Shown here one piece after another: positions 17,271-26,130 of a stretch of 64,000 nucleotides of DNA (position 1 is its first letter; every line of letters begins with the position of its first letter). The stretch is from Blautia sp. (lineage in GTDB: Bacteria; Bacillota; Clostridia; Lachnospirales; Lachnospiraceae): assembly GCA_023663685.1 (NCBI GenBank), contig JAMPHB010000001.1, forward strand, positions 151,436 through 215,435, written 5' to 3'. The notes under the pieces were generated by a model. The model was not told the origin of the DNA, searched no databases, and saw only the letters and a list, made by a program, of their open reading frames with translations. The position numbers and the translations under genes were made by a program.

Positions 17271-17348
17271 GGACGCACCCCATTTTTTTGGCGGTGGAAT
17301 TCTGCCGCATACGCTTCCCTTTTATTCGAGAAGAATAGGGGGGATTTT

Positions 17349-18362
17349 ATGAAAAAGAATCAAAAGCGTTTACAAGCTGTAATCGCATTCCTATGCATGA
17401 TTTCCATGCTGTGTTTCCAGACTGGTAAAGAGACGGTATATGCAGGCGCAGGCTACTCGTTTGTGGTGCTCGACTCCTATGCAAAAACTGTGGATATTGG
17501 AGAGGAATTCTATCTCCTCGCCCTTGCCACCGACGGGGCAAAAATCACCTTTTCCTCCGCCGACACAAAGGTTGCATCGGTGAGCTCCTATGGTTTAGTG
17601 ACCGCGAAGAAAGCGGGGACAACGAAGATTCGGGCAAAGACAAAAAATGCAGAAGCGTACTGTAAAGTCACTGTGAAGAAAACCACGATTTCCTTAAATA
17701 AAGCGAGCGTTTCCATGGAGAACGGCAGTGTATTCCGGCTCAGGGCGACCGTCTCAAGCGGGCATGAGCCGGCCTTTAAGTCCTCGAAGCGCAGCGTCGC
17801 CACGGTGGACGATCAGGGCGTGATTACGGCGATAAAGCCCGGCGAGACAGTCATCACGGTCAGGGCGGACAATGCGGAGGCGGTCTGTAAGGTTCGTGTG
17901 AAGCAGCCCGTGGTGACCATAAGTAAAAGCCGGGCGACTCTCTACCGTAAGGGGGAGCTTGTACTTTCCGTCACCTCCACCTCAAAGAGTACGCCCAGGT
18001 GGAAAAGCAGTAAATCCAGCGTCGCCACGGTGGACGAGAAGGGAAAGGTCACAGCCATAAAGCACGGCACGGCCATCATCACGGTCACGGTGGACGGCGT
18101 GAGCAAAACCTGCGAGGTGACGGTGAAGCAGCCGACCGTAAAGCTGTCCCCGGGAAATCTCTGCCTTGCACAGGGGGAGACCGGGCAGGTGAAGGCTGTG
18201 GTGTCTTCCGGCAATACGCCGGTTTTCTCCAGCTCCAACACCAGTGTCGCCACCGTGGACGAACACGGCTGTGTGACCGCTGTGAGTGCCGGAAAGGCAT
18301 ACATCTATGCCTCCGAGGACGGGATAAAGGCAAAAATAAAAATTACAGTCACTGAAAAATAA
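17349..18362 (+). CDS. Secreted protein with four Big2 (bacterial Ig-like) repeats
   Basis: 337 residues. A signal peptide (residues 1-~34) is followed by four repeats of about 75-80 residues, each with the Big2 signature SSxxxVATVDxxGxVTAxxxGxxxI. There is no LPXTG motif, membrane anchor or catalytic domain, so the protein is either released or bound to the wall non-covalently. GGGGGG sits before the ATG at 17349. The open frame begins upstream at 17259 but without a ribosome site. Big2 repeats commonly serve in adhesion or as spacers. The ligand is unknown. Confidence 0.85.
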   Translation: MKKNQKRLQAVIAFLCMISMLCFQTGKETVYAGAGYSFVVLDSYAKTVDIGEEFYLLALATDGAKITFSSADTKVASVSSYGLVTAKKAGTTKIRAKTKNAEAYCKVTVKKTTISLNKASVSMENGSVFRLRATVSSGHEPAFKSSKRSVATVDDQGVITAIKPGETVITVRADNAEAVCKVRVKQPVVTISKSRATLYRKGELVLSVTSTSKSTPRWKSSKSSVATVDEKGKVTAIKHGTAIITVTVDGVSKTCEVTVKQPTVKLSPGNLCLAQGETGQVKAVVSSGNTPVFSSSNTSVATVDEHGCVTAVSAGKAYIYASEDGIKAKIKITVTEK

Positions 18363-18479
18363 TTTTTAACATTTCGTGAGGGAAGCGTTGCGGCAGAATT
18401 CAAAATTTCTATGAATAACTTGCCTTCATTTACAGATACTAACAAAAAGTATTTTAGACAATGGAGGACCTTAAGATAT

Positions 18480-19028
18480 ATGAAAGCAACGGGAATTGTG
18501 AGAAGAATTGATGATCTGGGCAGAATCGTGGTGCCGAAGGAGATCCGCAGAACTCTCCGCATCCGGGAGGGAGATCCTCTTGAGATTTTCACGAACCGGG
18601 AGGGAGAGATCATGCTGAAAAAATATTCGCCGGTCGGAGAGCTGGGAGAGTTTGCCGCCAGCTATGCCGAGGCTCTGGCCAAGGCGGTGGGCGCGCTGGT
18701 GTGTATCACAGACCGCGATTATGTGATTGCGGCGGCGGGAAGCGGCAGAAAGGATCTGGAGGGAGAGCATCTGAGCAAGGACGTGGAGGAGCTCATGGAA
18801 AAGAGAGGAACCTTCACGGTGGAGGATGTGCACAGCGAGCTGCCGATTGTTACCAAGGAATGGCAGAGCGACCACAAGGAGGCGGTGCTCTCCACGATTA
18901 CCTGCAACGGCGACTGTCAGGGGTCAGTCATTATGATGGGACAGAAAGAGAAGTCTGCGGGGCTGGAGGTGCTAAAGGCACTGGCGCTCTCCGCAGCGGG
19001 ATTCCTTGGAAAGCAGATGGAGCAGTAG
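18480..19028 (+). CDS. spoVT: Stage V sporulation protein T
   Basis: 182 residues, the length of SpoVT. The N-terminal AbrB-type swapped-hairpin DNA-binding domain is MKATGIVRRIDDLGRIVVPK followed by EIRRTLRIREGDPLEI, and a GAF-like domain follows (about 60-180). SpoVT tunes late forespore gene expression, so its presence indicates a spore former. GGAGG lies about 12 bases before the ATG, a little far. A terminator follows the gene. Confidence 0.94.
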   Translation: MKATGIVRRIDDLGRIVVPKEIRRTLRIREGDPLEIFTNREGEIMLKKYSPVGELGEFAASYAEALAKAVGALVCITDRDYVIAAAGSGRKDLEGEHLSKDVEELMEKRGTFTVEDVHSELPIVTKEWQSDHKEAVLSTITCNGDCQGSVIMMGQKEKSAGLEVLKALALSAAGFLGKQMEQ

Positions 19029-19060
19029 GCATTGGCTTCATAGAATTTTAAACATCTAAA

Positions 19061-19103
19061 AGCAGTGAACCAGGTTGTTATGAAAACGGCTCGCTGCTTT
19101 TTT
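19061..19103 (+). terminator. Rho-independent terminator after spoVT
   Basis: An 11-bp stem (19061-19071 with 19088-19098, one wobble and one mismatch) is followed by a T run to 19103. Confidence 0.75.
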
Positions 19104-19150
19104 ACATTCAGCTTTTTTGAAATTTCTGTCTGCTAAAAATGTCTGTTTTA

Positions 19151-19180
19151 TTGACAAATGGAGATAATTTTTTATATAAT
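19151..19180 (+). promoter_or_regulatory. Promoter of the YefM/YoeB operon
   Basis: TTGACA (19151-19156), 18 bases, TATAAT (19175-19180). Both boxes are perfect consensus. Confidence 0.75.
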
Positions 19181-19235
19181 GAAAGTACGAAAATAGATAC
19201 AAAAAAATGTACATATTTAAAAAGGAGATGTGATC

Positions 19236-19493
19236 ATGTTAGCAGTAAAATCTGTAAATGTCCGGGATCATTTCAAAGAATGGTGTGATAAAATCAGTAA
19301 GGGAGAAACCGTTGTTATATCAAGACCACGAAACCAAAATATTTATATGATAAATGAAGCGGAATATAACGCATTGCAAAAAGCAAAGAGAAACGCAGAA
19401 TATCTTGCAATGCTGGATAAGTCAGATGAAGAGCTGAAAGCCGGAAAAGTAGTAGTTAAGACTATGGAAGAACTTGAGGCTATGGAGAACTAA
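19236..19493 (+). CDS. Antitoxin of the Phd/YefM family
   Basis: 85 residues. The N-terminal Phd/YefM fold is visible in VKSVNVRDHFKEWCDKISKG and TVVISRPRNQNIYMINEAEYNAL. The C-terminal part, rich in charged residues, is the toxin-binding tail. AAGGAG lies eight bases before the ATG at 19236. The toxin gene follows four bases after the stop. Members of this family repress their own promoter, usually through a palindrome. Confidence 0.92.
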   Translation: MLAVKSVNVRDHFKEWCDKISKGETVVISRPRNQNIYMINEAEYNALQKAKRNAEYLAMLDKSDEELKAGKVVVKTMEELEAMEN

Positions 19494-19497
19494 GAGC

Positions 19498-19764
19498 ATG
19501 AACCTTCTATTTACAGATACCGGCTGGGCGCAGTACACAGAATGGCAGGGGCAGGATAAAAAGACTATAAAGCGGATAAACCAGCTGCTAAAAAGTATTG
19601 AAAGGGACGGAGCATTACAGGGAATTGGCAAGCCGGAACTGTTGAGGCACGACAAATCAGGTTTGTACAGTAGGCGGATAGATGCTGCAAACCGCCTTGT
19701 ATATCAAATATCTGAAAATAATTTAATCATTGTGAAGTCTTGTAAAGGGCACTATGAAATCTAA
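19498..19764 (+). CDS. Toxin of the YoeB/Txe family
   Basis: 88 residues of the RelE-like mRNA interferase fold. GKPELLRHDKSGLYSRRID, NRLVYQI and the terminal CKGHYE hold the YoeB catalytic positions (Glu, Arg, His, Tyr). It cuts mRNA at the ribosome when free of its antitoxin, which is the gene just upstream. The pair is AT-rich relative to spoVT and PBP1A, consistent with acquisition. Confidence 0.93.
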   Translation: MNLLFTDTGWAQYTEWQGQDKKTIKRINQLLKSIERDGALQGIGKPELLRHDKSGLYSRRIDAANRLVYQISENNLIIVKSCKGHYEI

Positions 19765-19896
19765 TTTATCCTTTTTGTCTTAGGAACGGTAAAAAATTTA
19801 AGAAAAAGATAATTTGCATATAGGGAGCAAAAGCGATAAAATACCCATATATTATGTGCGGCGTGGGTGCGCACAATTGACTTATGGGGAGACTTT

Positions 19897-22302
19897 ATGG
19901 CAGGCAACACCACCGATACTACGAAGAAAAAGAAAAGAAGAAAGAAAAAAAAGCATCGTCTGTTCTGGTTTATGATCAAGCTGCAGATCGTTCTGATGCT
20001 GGTCGTTGTGGCCGCGTTTGGCTATTATTGCTTTGGCGGCTACGCGCAGGAGGTGCAGCAGCTCAAGCATGAGGCGGCTACCAAGGTGGCCGCCTCGGAC
20101 GAGAGTCTTTTTGTGCCCTCCCAGACCAGCGAGGTCTACGATACAAACGGGAATCTGATTTCCGAGCGCAAAGGGGAGAAGGACGCCCAGTATTTGTCCT
20201 ATGAGGACATACCAAAGGACTTTGTTGCGGCTATGATCAGCATCGAGGACAAGAAATTTTACAGTCACAGCGGAGTGGATTTTAAGGCAGTGGCAAGAGC
20301 CGCGAAGGCCTTTGTGAAGGCAAAGCTCAACAAGACCACCTCCTCGCAGGGAGCCAGTACAATCACCATGCAGCTTGCGAAACTCATGTACATGGAGCCG
20401 GATAAGACCTGGCAGTACAAGGTGGAGCAGATGTTTCTTGCGATGGAGCTGGAGAAGCGTTACAGCAAGGAAAAAATTATGGAGTTTTATCTCAATAATA
20501 TCTATTTTTCAAATGGATATTATGGAATTGAGGCTGCCTGCCACGGCTATTTTAACTGTGAGCCCGGCGAGCTGAATCTCTCGCAGGTTGCCTTTTTGTG
20601 CGCGATTCCCAACAGCCCTTCCTATTATGATCCGCTAGTGAACTTTGACAACACGATCGGGCGGCGGGACAGAATTTTAAAGAATATGCTTGACGACGGC
20701 AAAATCTCGCAGGAGACCTACTATGAGGCGGTTAAGACGGATATTGAGCTGAACCGCCCGCAGGAGAGCTCCGGGTTCTTGTCCAACAACTATGTGGACA
20801 CCTATACTTACTACTGTGCGACCCGGGCGCTGATGGAGCAGGAGGGATTTGTATTCCGGAACTATTTCGAATCGAACGAGCAGCAGGAGGCCTATGAGGA
20901 GGAGTACAACGAGCTGTTTGCGGCCTGCCAGAAGAGACTTTATGCCGGAGGCTACAAGATCTATACCTCCATTGACATGGACAAACAGAATGAGCTGCAG
21001 GCGGCGGTGGACGACGCGCTTGCGGGCTTTACGGACACCTACGAGGACGGCGCATACGAGATGCAGGGCTCCGCAGTGTGCATCGATAATGAAAGCGGCT
21101 ATGTGGCGGCAATCGTTGGAGGCAGGGAGCAGGATCTTGGCCCCTACACGCTGAACCGGGCCTATCAGAGCCACCGGCAGCCCGGCAGCTCGATCAAACC
21201 GTTGATTGTATATACGCCGGCTTTTGAGCGGGGCTATGACCCGGACACCATTGTGGACGACCACGAGCTGGAGGACGGCCCCAGCAATTCCAATGGCGCA
21301 TACGCGGGGGAGGTGTCCCTGCGCTACGCAGTGGAGCAGTCCCTGAATACGGTCGCATGGCAGATTTATGAGGAGCTGACTCCGACGGTGGGGCTGTCTT
21401 ACCTCAAAAATATGGGCTTTACCAATATCGTGGATGCGGACTACATACCGGCGACCGCGCTGGGCGGCTTTACCGAGGGCGTGTCGGCGCTGGAGATGGC
21501 GGCTGCTTATGCGGCGCTGGAGAACGACGGCATGTACCGTTCGCCCACCTGTATCAAGTCCATCATTGATTCCGACGAGAACATTGTCTATGCCTCCCAG
21601 CAGGCGGCAGTAGTGGTCTATGACAAGACGGCGGCCCGCATGATGACGGACGTGCTCACCTCCGTGATGCAGAAGGGCACCGGAAAGAAGATGAATCTTA
21701 AAAATATGCCTTGCGCAGGCAAGACGGGAACCACCAACGACCACAAGGACGGCTGGTTTGTGGGTTACACCCGCTACTATACCACCAGCGTCTGGGTGGG
21801 CTGTGACTATCCAAGGGAGATTAAAAATCTGAGCGGAAGCAGCTATCCGGGGACGATCTGGCGGCAGTTTATGACGGCAATCCACGAGGGGCTGCCGGAG
21901 ATGGAATTTTTGCCTTACGCCCAGCTCTCGGAGGAGTTTATCGACCAGCAGCAGCAGGAACAGCAGGAGCAGCAGGAACGCCGGGAGGAGGGACAGCAGG
22001 ATACTGACGGTCAGCCGGAGGAAAACGAAAGCGATGCGGGCGCGAATGCAGACGAACCCGCCAACGATAATGAAAACGGCGGCGGTCAGGATACAGACGG
22101 AGCGGGAGAAAACGGAGGAGAGAATGCAGGCGCGGACGTAAGCGGAGACGCCGGGGGAGAGAATGCAGGCGGTGAGAACGAAGGAGAAGAAAACGGGGGA
22201 GGAGAAAATACGGGCGGCAATACAGGCGTGGACGCCGGCGCAGATACCGGAGACAATGTGGGCGGCGGGGAGAATGGCGTGAGCCCGGAAGCTGAAAACT
22301 GA
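19897..22302 (+). CDS. Class A penicillin-binding protein 1A
   Basis: 801 residues. A lysine/arginine-rich cytoplasmic tail, one membrane anchor (~residues 22-45), a GT51 transglycosylase with IEDKKFYSHSGVD near residue 115, then a transpeptidase with the nucleophile in GSSIKP (~430), SLN (~482) and KTGTT (~608). It polymerises and crosslinks peptidoglycan outside the cell. From about residue 684 there is a tail first rich in Gln/Glu and then in Gly/Glu/Asn/Asp repeats such as GGENAG, probably a disordered extracellular extension. The start at 19897 has GGGAG upstream. A GTG at 19867 is an alternative. Confidence 0.94.
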   Translation: MAGNTTDTTKKKKRRKKKKHRLFWFMIKLQIVLMLVVVAAFGYYCFGGYAQEVQQLKHEAATKVAASDESLFVPSQTSEVYDTNGNLISERKGEKDAQYLSYEDIPKDFVAAMISIEDKKFYSHSGVDFKAVARAAKAFVKAKLNKTTSSQGASTITMQLAKLMYMEPDKTWQYKVEQMFLAMELEKRYSKEKIMEFYLNNIYFSNGYYGIEAACHGYFNCEPGELNLSQVAFLCAIPNSPSYYDPLVNFDNTIGRRDRILKNMLDDGKISQETYYEAVKTDIELNRPQESSGFLSNNYVDTYTYYCATRALMEQEGFVFRNYFESNEQQEAYEEEYNELFAACQKRLYAGGYKIYTSIDMDKQNELQAAVDDALAGFTDTYEDGAYEMQGSAVCIDNESGYVAAIVGGREQDLGPYTLNRAYQSHRQPGSSIKPLIVYTPAFERGYDPDTIVDDHELEDGPSNSNGAYAGEVSLRYAVEQSLNTVAWQIYEELTPTVGLSYLKNMGFTNIVDADYIPATALGGFTEGVSALEMAAAYAALENDGMYRSPTCIKSIIDSDENIVYASQQAAVVVYDKTAARMMTDVLTSVMQKGTGKKMNLKNMPCAGKTGTTNDHKDGWFVGYTRYYTTSVWVGCDYPREIKNLSGSSYPGTIWRQFMTAIHEGLPEMEFLPYAQLSEEFIDQQQQEQQEQQERREEGQQDTDGQPEENESDAGANADEPANDNENGGGQDTDGAGENGGENAGADVSGDAGGENAGGENEGEENGGGENTGGNTGVDAGADTGDNVGGGENGVSPEAEN

Positions 22303-22335
22303 AATACCGAAAAATTCCTAAAACAAAAAATCCGG

Positions 22336-22364
22336 TTGGAGTATGTCCGTGAATGTGTTACAAT
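22336..22364 (+). promoter_or_regulatory. Probable promoter of the glucokinase gene
   Basis: TTGGAG (22336-22341), 17 bases, TACAAT (22359-22364), 52 bases before the GTG start. Confidence 0.5.
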
Positions 22365-22415
22365 TGACACAGTAGTATTTTAGCAAAGCGGAAAAAGACA
22401 GAGGAGGGTATTTGA

Positions 22416-23354
22416 GTGAAGAAGTATGGATTTGGTGTAGATGTGGGTGGAACTACGATTAAGGTGGGTTTTTTCGATACGGATGGAAAGCTTCTCGACA
22501 AGTGGGAGGTCAAGACGAACACAGAGGGAGGCGGCAGCGGCATTCTCCCGGATATCGCACAGGCGATCGACAATAAGCTTGCGCAGGAGGGTATCAGCAA
22601 GAATGACGTGCAGGGCATCGGCATCGGCGTGCCGGGGCCGGTCACCTCGGACGGTGTGGTGCATAGCTGTGTGAATCTTGGCTGGGGCACTGTCAATGTG
22701 GCGGAGCAGCTGGGAAGCCTTACGGGTCTGTCCGTGCAGGTGGGGAACGACGCGAATGTGGCAGCGCTCGGTGAGATGTGGCAGGGCGGAGCCAGAGGCA
22801 GCAGGGACGTGATCGTGGTGACTCTCGGCACCGGCGTGGGCGGCGGCATCATTGTGGACGGCAAGATTGTGGCCGGTTTCAATGGCGCGGGCGGTGAGAT
22901 TGGGCATATCACGGTGAACAATGACGAGATTGAGCCGTGTAACTGTGGCCAGTATGGCTGTCTGGAGCAGTATACCTCCGCGACGGGGATCGTGCGCATG
23001 GCGAAGCGGAAGCTGGCAAAGACGAATGCAGATACGAGCCTTCGGGATTTTGGCGAGCTGACAGCCAAGGACATTTTTGACGAGGCGAAAAAGGGCGATG
23101 AGGTGGCGGCCGGTCTTGTGGACGAGCTGGGAGAGATTTTAGGCGCGGCGCTTTCGAATATGGCGTGCGTGGTGAATCCCGAAGTAATCGTAGTCGGCGG
23201 GGGCGTATCTAAGGCGGGACAGATTTTGATTGATACGATCCAGAAGCATTTTATTGAGACGTCCTTCCACGCGTGCAGGGAGACCCGGTTTGCCCTTGCC
23301 ACGCTGGGAAACGATGCGGGGATGTATGGCTGTATGCAGATGATTCTGGCATAG
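22416..23354 (+). CDS. glk: ROK-family glucokinase
   Basis: 312 residues. It phosphorylates glucose with ATP in the cytosol. VDVGGTTIKVG is the phosphate loop, GNDANVAALGE and GTGVGGGI hold the catalytic and sugar-binding residues, and the ROK zinc motif is CNCGQYGCLEQ. The start is GTG with GAGGAGGG upstream. It stands as a single gene after PBP1A. Confidence 0.93.
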   Translation: MKKYGFGVDVGGTTIKVGFFDTDGKLLDKWEVKTNTEGGGSGILPDIAQAIDNKLAQEGISKNDVQGIGIGVPGPVTSDGVVHSCVNLGWGTVNVAEQLGSLTGLSVQVGNDANVAALGEMWQGGARGSRDVIVVTLGTGVGGGIIVDGKIVAGFNGAGGEIGHITVNNDEIEPCNCGQYGCLEQYTSATGIVRMAKRKLAKTNADTSLRDFGELTAKDIFDEAKKGDEVAAGLVDELGEILGAALSNMACVVNPEVIVVGGGVSKAGQILIDTIQKHFIETSFHACRETRFALATLGNDAGMYGCMQMILA

Positions 23355-23510
23355 ACAGTCAGGGATTTTTTATGATGTGGCGCAGGTTTTTGTTAAAAAA
23401 TGCAAATTTTACAGATAAAAATGACAAAAAGGATTGCGAATATACAATTAGGCTGATATAATAAGCGTGTTGGCGATGCTAGACATATTTATTAAGGAGG
23501 AGAAGGATTT

Positions 23511-23894
23511 ATGAGACCAAAATCAACGGAGACGGATTTAAGTACATGTGAAAAGCCCATTATGAAGGTTATATGGGGCTGGGATAATGATATCGCAGTA
23601 CAGGAGCTGATTGTTCAGATGCGTGTCCAGTTTGAGAAGGACTACGCGAGGACGACCGTGGTTACCTTTTTGAAAAAGCTTTCCGACAAGGGTTATGTGA
23701 AGACCTACCGCGTGGGCAATGCGGCTTTTGTAAAGCCGGTAATCACGGAGGAGAACTATCAGAAGATGCTGGTAAAGAAGGAGTGCGATTTCTGGTTTGA
23801 CGGCAAGCCCTCGAAAATGCTGTCGGCGCTGATGCAGTCGCCGGAAATGACGAAGGAAGAGCTTCAGACAATGAGGGAGATGCTTGAGGCATAG
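23511..23894 (+). CDS. BlaI/MecI/CopY-family repressor
   Basis: 127 residues. The winged helix is seen in MKVIWGWDNDIAVQELI and TTVVTFLKKLSDKGYV, as in BlaI/CopY proteins. No BlaR1-type sensor protease, beta-lactamase or copper pump is nearby, so the inducer and targets are unclear. AAGGAGGAG precedes the ATG. Confidence 0.88.
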   Translation: MRPKSTETDLSTCEKPIMKVIWGWDNDIAVQELIVQMRVQFEKDYARTTVVTFLKKLSDKGYVKTYRVGNAAFVKPVITEENYQKMLVKKECDFWFDGKPSKMLSALMQSPEMTKEELQTMREMLEA

Positions 23895-23971
23895 AATCTC
23901 TGCATTATTTTTTGGTGAGCATTGAAGCGCATCCGGATAGTGTTTTATATGCGAGGGTGGGGTGGTAAAGC

Positions 23972-24718
23972 ATGAGACAATTTCGGAAAAGCATGGTGCT
24001 TCTTGTGCTGATGGGCTTTGTATGTATGGCTTGTGGTACGGATGAGAAAAAAATGGAGTCGTCCGGGGAGGAGGCACAGGTGATTATTTCGGACATTGCC
24101 TATAATAAAGAGACGATGTCCTACTGCATAAGTGCAAAACTCAATCCGGTGGCGGCAGACCACGATTTTCTGGCGGCGGGAGCAGAGCGTACAGAGCTTG
24201 AAAAGACAGAAGACGGCAATCAGATACGCTGGTACGGATTTTACAATGACGAGAGCGATTTAGAAGCACCGAAAATATATACGGGCGAATTTTCCTCTCC
24301 CCATGAAGATAATGCATATGAAAATGTGGTAGTTTCAGCCACACCCACAGAGGAAACAGCGGTTAAGAGTTTTGAGACAGAGTGCAATGGTGTGCTGGTT
24401 CCGATTCGAATAACGGCATGTGCTGTGTCAATTGATCCTGCAGAAGAGTGGCGGGCTGAGGGAATGTTTTACAACGTAATTGCGACCGACGCGGATGGGA
24501 CGGACTATCTGGTTTGCCAGCTTCCCGGAATGGATGACCGGAAACCATCCGAGAGAAAGGAGACACCGCTGGGAACTGGTCTGGAAGATGCGCCGGAGTG
24601 GCTCGGCGGAGGATATGAATCTGCTCTGCAGCAAGAGTTTTGCGGGCTGCGTTTTATTATGAGGGAGGACATTGAGTTAGACAAAATCGTTTCCGCCCGA
24701 ATTGAAAAAATGAATTAA
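23972..24718 (+). CDS. Putative lipoprotein, unknown function
   Basis: 248 residues. Signal peptide with the lipobox VCMAC (Cys21), followed by a soluble exported domain. Mixed strands are suggested (YCISAKLNPVA, CNGVLVPIRITACAVSI), and the ending RFIMREDIELDKIVSARIE resembles domains that measure an effect on the cell surface, but no family was recognised. It may be co-transcribed with the BlaI-like gene 77 bases upstream. A terminator follows. Confidence 0.7.
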   Translation: MRQFRKSMVLLVLMGFVCMACGTDEKKMESSGEEAQVIISDIAYNKETMSYCISAKLNPVAADHDFLAAGAERTELEKTEDGNQIRWYGFYNDESDLEAPKIYTGEFSSPHEDNAYENVVVSATPTEETAVKSFETECNGVLVPIRITACAVSIDPAEEWRAEGMFYNVIATDADGTDYLVCQLPGMDDRKPSERKETPLGTGLEDAPEWLGGGYESALQQEFCGLRFIMREDIELDKIVSARIEKMN

Positions 24719-24738
24719 AATGGAGGAATTTAGATAAC

Positions 24739-24781
24739 GGGAGACAGAAGCTCATATGAGCCGCTGTCTCCCATTTCTTTT
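24739..24781 (+). terminator. Terminator after the lipoprotein gene
   Basis: GGGAGACAG (24739-24747) pairs with CTGTCTCCC (24764-24772), with a further inner stem, followed by a T-rich tract to 24781. Confidence 0.8.
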
Positions 24782-25470
24782 TACGCTTTTTCCTCGACCG
24801 CCTGCCGCCTGACGTATGCCAGCGCTTTGGCGATGGGGGGGATACTGATGATGATCAGTGTGACAACAGCCTCCGGGACGATGTAGGTCGCGTTATAGCC
24901 GAGGGAGTACACCAGCGGGTGCATACCCTCCGGGGCGTATGAACCGAAGAATATGAAGCCGGAGATAACCGCAAATATGTAACGGCCGATGACGCCGGCC
25001 ACATAGCCGATCTGCAGACCCCACTTCTTTTTATAGAAGAAGCCGGACAGCCCCAGTGCGCCGAACGCCAGCGGATAGTCCGTGAGCATCTGCGGGACAG
25101 TGTAGAAAATCGGCTCCATGACAAATTGCAGCAGCCCGTAGGCGATGCCTGTCATCAGTCCCACATAGGGGCCGTACCAGTAGCCGATCAGTACGATGAA
25201 CAGCATGGAAAACAGCGTAATGGAGCCGCCCATCGGCAGATCTGCAAACTTGATCATGGAACAGACGATGGCGAGAGCCATGGCGGCAGCGGAAAATACA
25301 AGCTGCTTTGTGGTGAGCTTTGCCTTTTTCTCCGACTTGCGCTGGCGCAGCACAGCGGCGACAATGATGAGGGCGAGAATCAGTGCGATCACGATTGCAA
25401 TACTCAGCGTGGTCATGCGCACAGAGCCGTCGTCCCATGCGCCCTCGGTGGTGACAAATAGATTTGACAT
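24781..25470 (-). CDS. thiT: Thiamine transporter ThiT (ECF substrate-binding component)
   Basis: 229 residues, integral membrane. It binds thiamine and works with the general ECF module encoded elsewhere. A leading segment of about 50 residues (one extra membrane helix and a lysine-rich stretch) precedes the six-helix ThiT core, which contains GYWYGPYVGLMTGIAYGLLQ and the tryptophan-containing region KKKWGLQIGY. The extra N-terminal helix is longer than in the lactococcal protein. AAGGAGGA lies upstream of the ATG. The TPP riboswitch upstream supports the assignment directly. Confidence 0.93.
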   Translation of the reverse strand: MSNLFVTTEGAWDDGSVRMTTLSIAIVIALILALIIVAAVLRQRKSEKKAKLTTKQLVFSAAAMALAIVCSMIKFADLPMGGSITLFSMLFIVLIGYWYGPYVGLMTGIAYGLLQFVMEPIFYTVPQMLTDYPLAFGALGLSGFFYKKKWGLQIGYVAGVIGRYIFAVISGFIFFGSYAPEGMHPLVYSLGYNATYIVPEAVVTLIIISIPPIAKALAYVRRQAVEEKA

Positions 25471-25476
25471 AAAAAA

Positions 25477-25509
25477 TCCTCCTTTGGTATGTGCATACTA
25501 CTAGGAGGA
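25477..25509 (-). promoter_or_regulatory. Predicted ribosome-site-sequestering hairpin of thiT
   Basis: On the minus strand the leader has TCCTCC (25504-25509 in plus coordinates) that can pair with the thiT ribosome site GGAGGA (25477-25482), with an inner GTATG/CATAC stem. Next to it, 25511-25539 forms another strong 14-bp hairpin centred on TTGCGCAA. These may be the two parts of a translational expression platform. This is inferred from base pairing only. Confidence 0.5.
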
Positions 25510-25549
25510 CTTTACAAAGATTGCGCAATCTTATAAAGTAAAAACGTTC

Positions 25550-25641
25550 GCTTCCTTACGCCGGTATTATCCGGTTCAAGTTATGAGGGATCTACCATAT
25601 GCGATGCGCATACAATAATCTCAGCCAAAGCACCCCTAGCT
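25550..25641 (-). ncRNA. TPP riboswitch (THI box)
   Basis: The minus strand reads GGGGTGCTTTGGCTGAGA, then a variable P3 arm, GATCCCTC, and ends in GAACCGGATAATACCGGCG, the conserved thiamine pyrophosphate aptamer. It sits about 80 bases upstream of the thiT ribosome site, so thiamine uptake should fall when TPP is abundant. Confidence 0.95.
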
Positions 25642-25791
25642 ATTGTCATATTCACAATGTGGATATGACCTGCGCAAATCGCTGGTTTCATGCGATTTGC
25701 TCCTTATTCAGTTCCAACACATCATATGCCCTTTTTTCCCGCATGTCAACCCACAATTAAAAACTGTGACTTTTTTCCCATATGGAATATA

Positions 25792-25820
25792 TTGACAATC
25801 ATAGAAAATCGCGGTATTCT
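25792..25820 (+). promoter_or_regulatory. Promoter of the fatty acid synthesis operon
   Basis: TTGACA (25792-25797), 17 bases, TATTCT (25815-25820). It is the only strong promoter seen before acpP. Confidence 0.8.
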
Positions 25821-25830
25821 GTCAAAAGAA

Positions 25831-25853
25831 AATAGTTTGATAATCAAATTATT
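25831..25853. promoter_or_regulatory. Probable FabT-type operator
   Basis: A 23-bp near-perfect palindrome centred on TTTGATAATCAAA lies just after the -10 and over the start of transcription. It closely resembles the streptococcal FabT site as I recall it. The last gene of the operon (33273) is a MarR-family protein like FabT, which makes autoregulation of the whole operon likely. Confidence 0.7.
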
Positions 25854-25895
25854 TCGGAAGCAAACAAATTTTAGAAAAGAAAAGGAGATACCACC

Positions 25896-26129
25896 ATGCT
25901 GGAGAAGATGAAAGAGATTATTGCGGAGCAGTTGAGCACAGATGCGGATTCTATCACCGCGGAGTCAAGATTCAAGGAGGATCTGGAGGCGGATTCTTTG
26001 GATTTGTTTGAGCTTGTCATGGCGCTGGAGGAGGAGTACGGCGTTGAGATTCCCTCCGAGGATCTGACGAACCTTCTGACTGTGCAGGATGTAATGGATT
26101 ATCTGAAGGATAAGGGTGTTGAGGACTAA
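25896..26129 (+). CDS. acpP: Acyl carrier protein
   Basis: 77 residues, acidic. The phosphopantetheine serine is Ser34 in EADSLDLFEL, the universal DSL motif. It carries the growing acyl chain for all enzymes encoded downstream. AAAGGAGAT precedes the ATG. First gene of the operon. fabK begins two bases after its stop. Confidence 0.96.
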   Translation: MLEKMKEIIAEQLSTDADSITAESRFKEDLEADSLDLFELVMALEEEYGVEIPSEDLTNLLTVQDVMDYLKDKGVED

Positions 26130-26130
26130 T

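Noticed and set aside
20677..21885. Antisense open frame of 402 codons inside PBP1A
   Set aside because: It is opposite strongly conserved transpeptidase motifs and is a by-product of GC-rich codon use.
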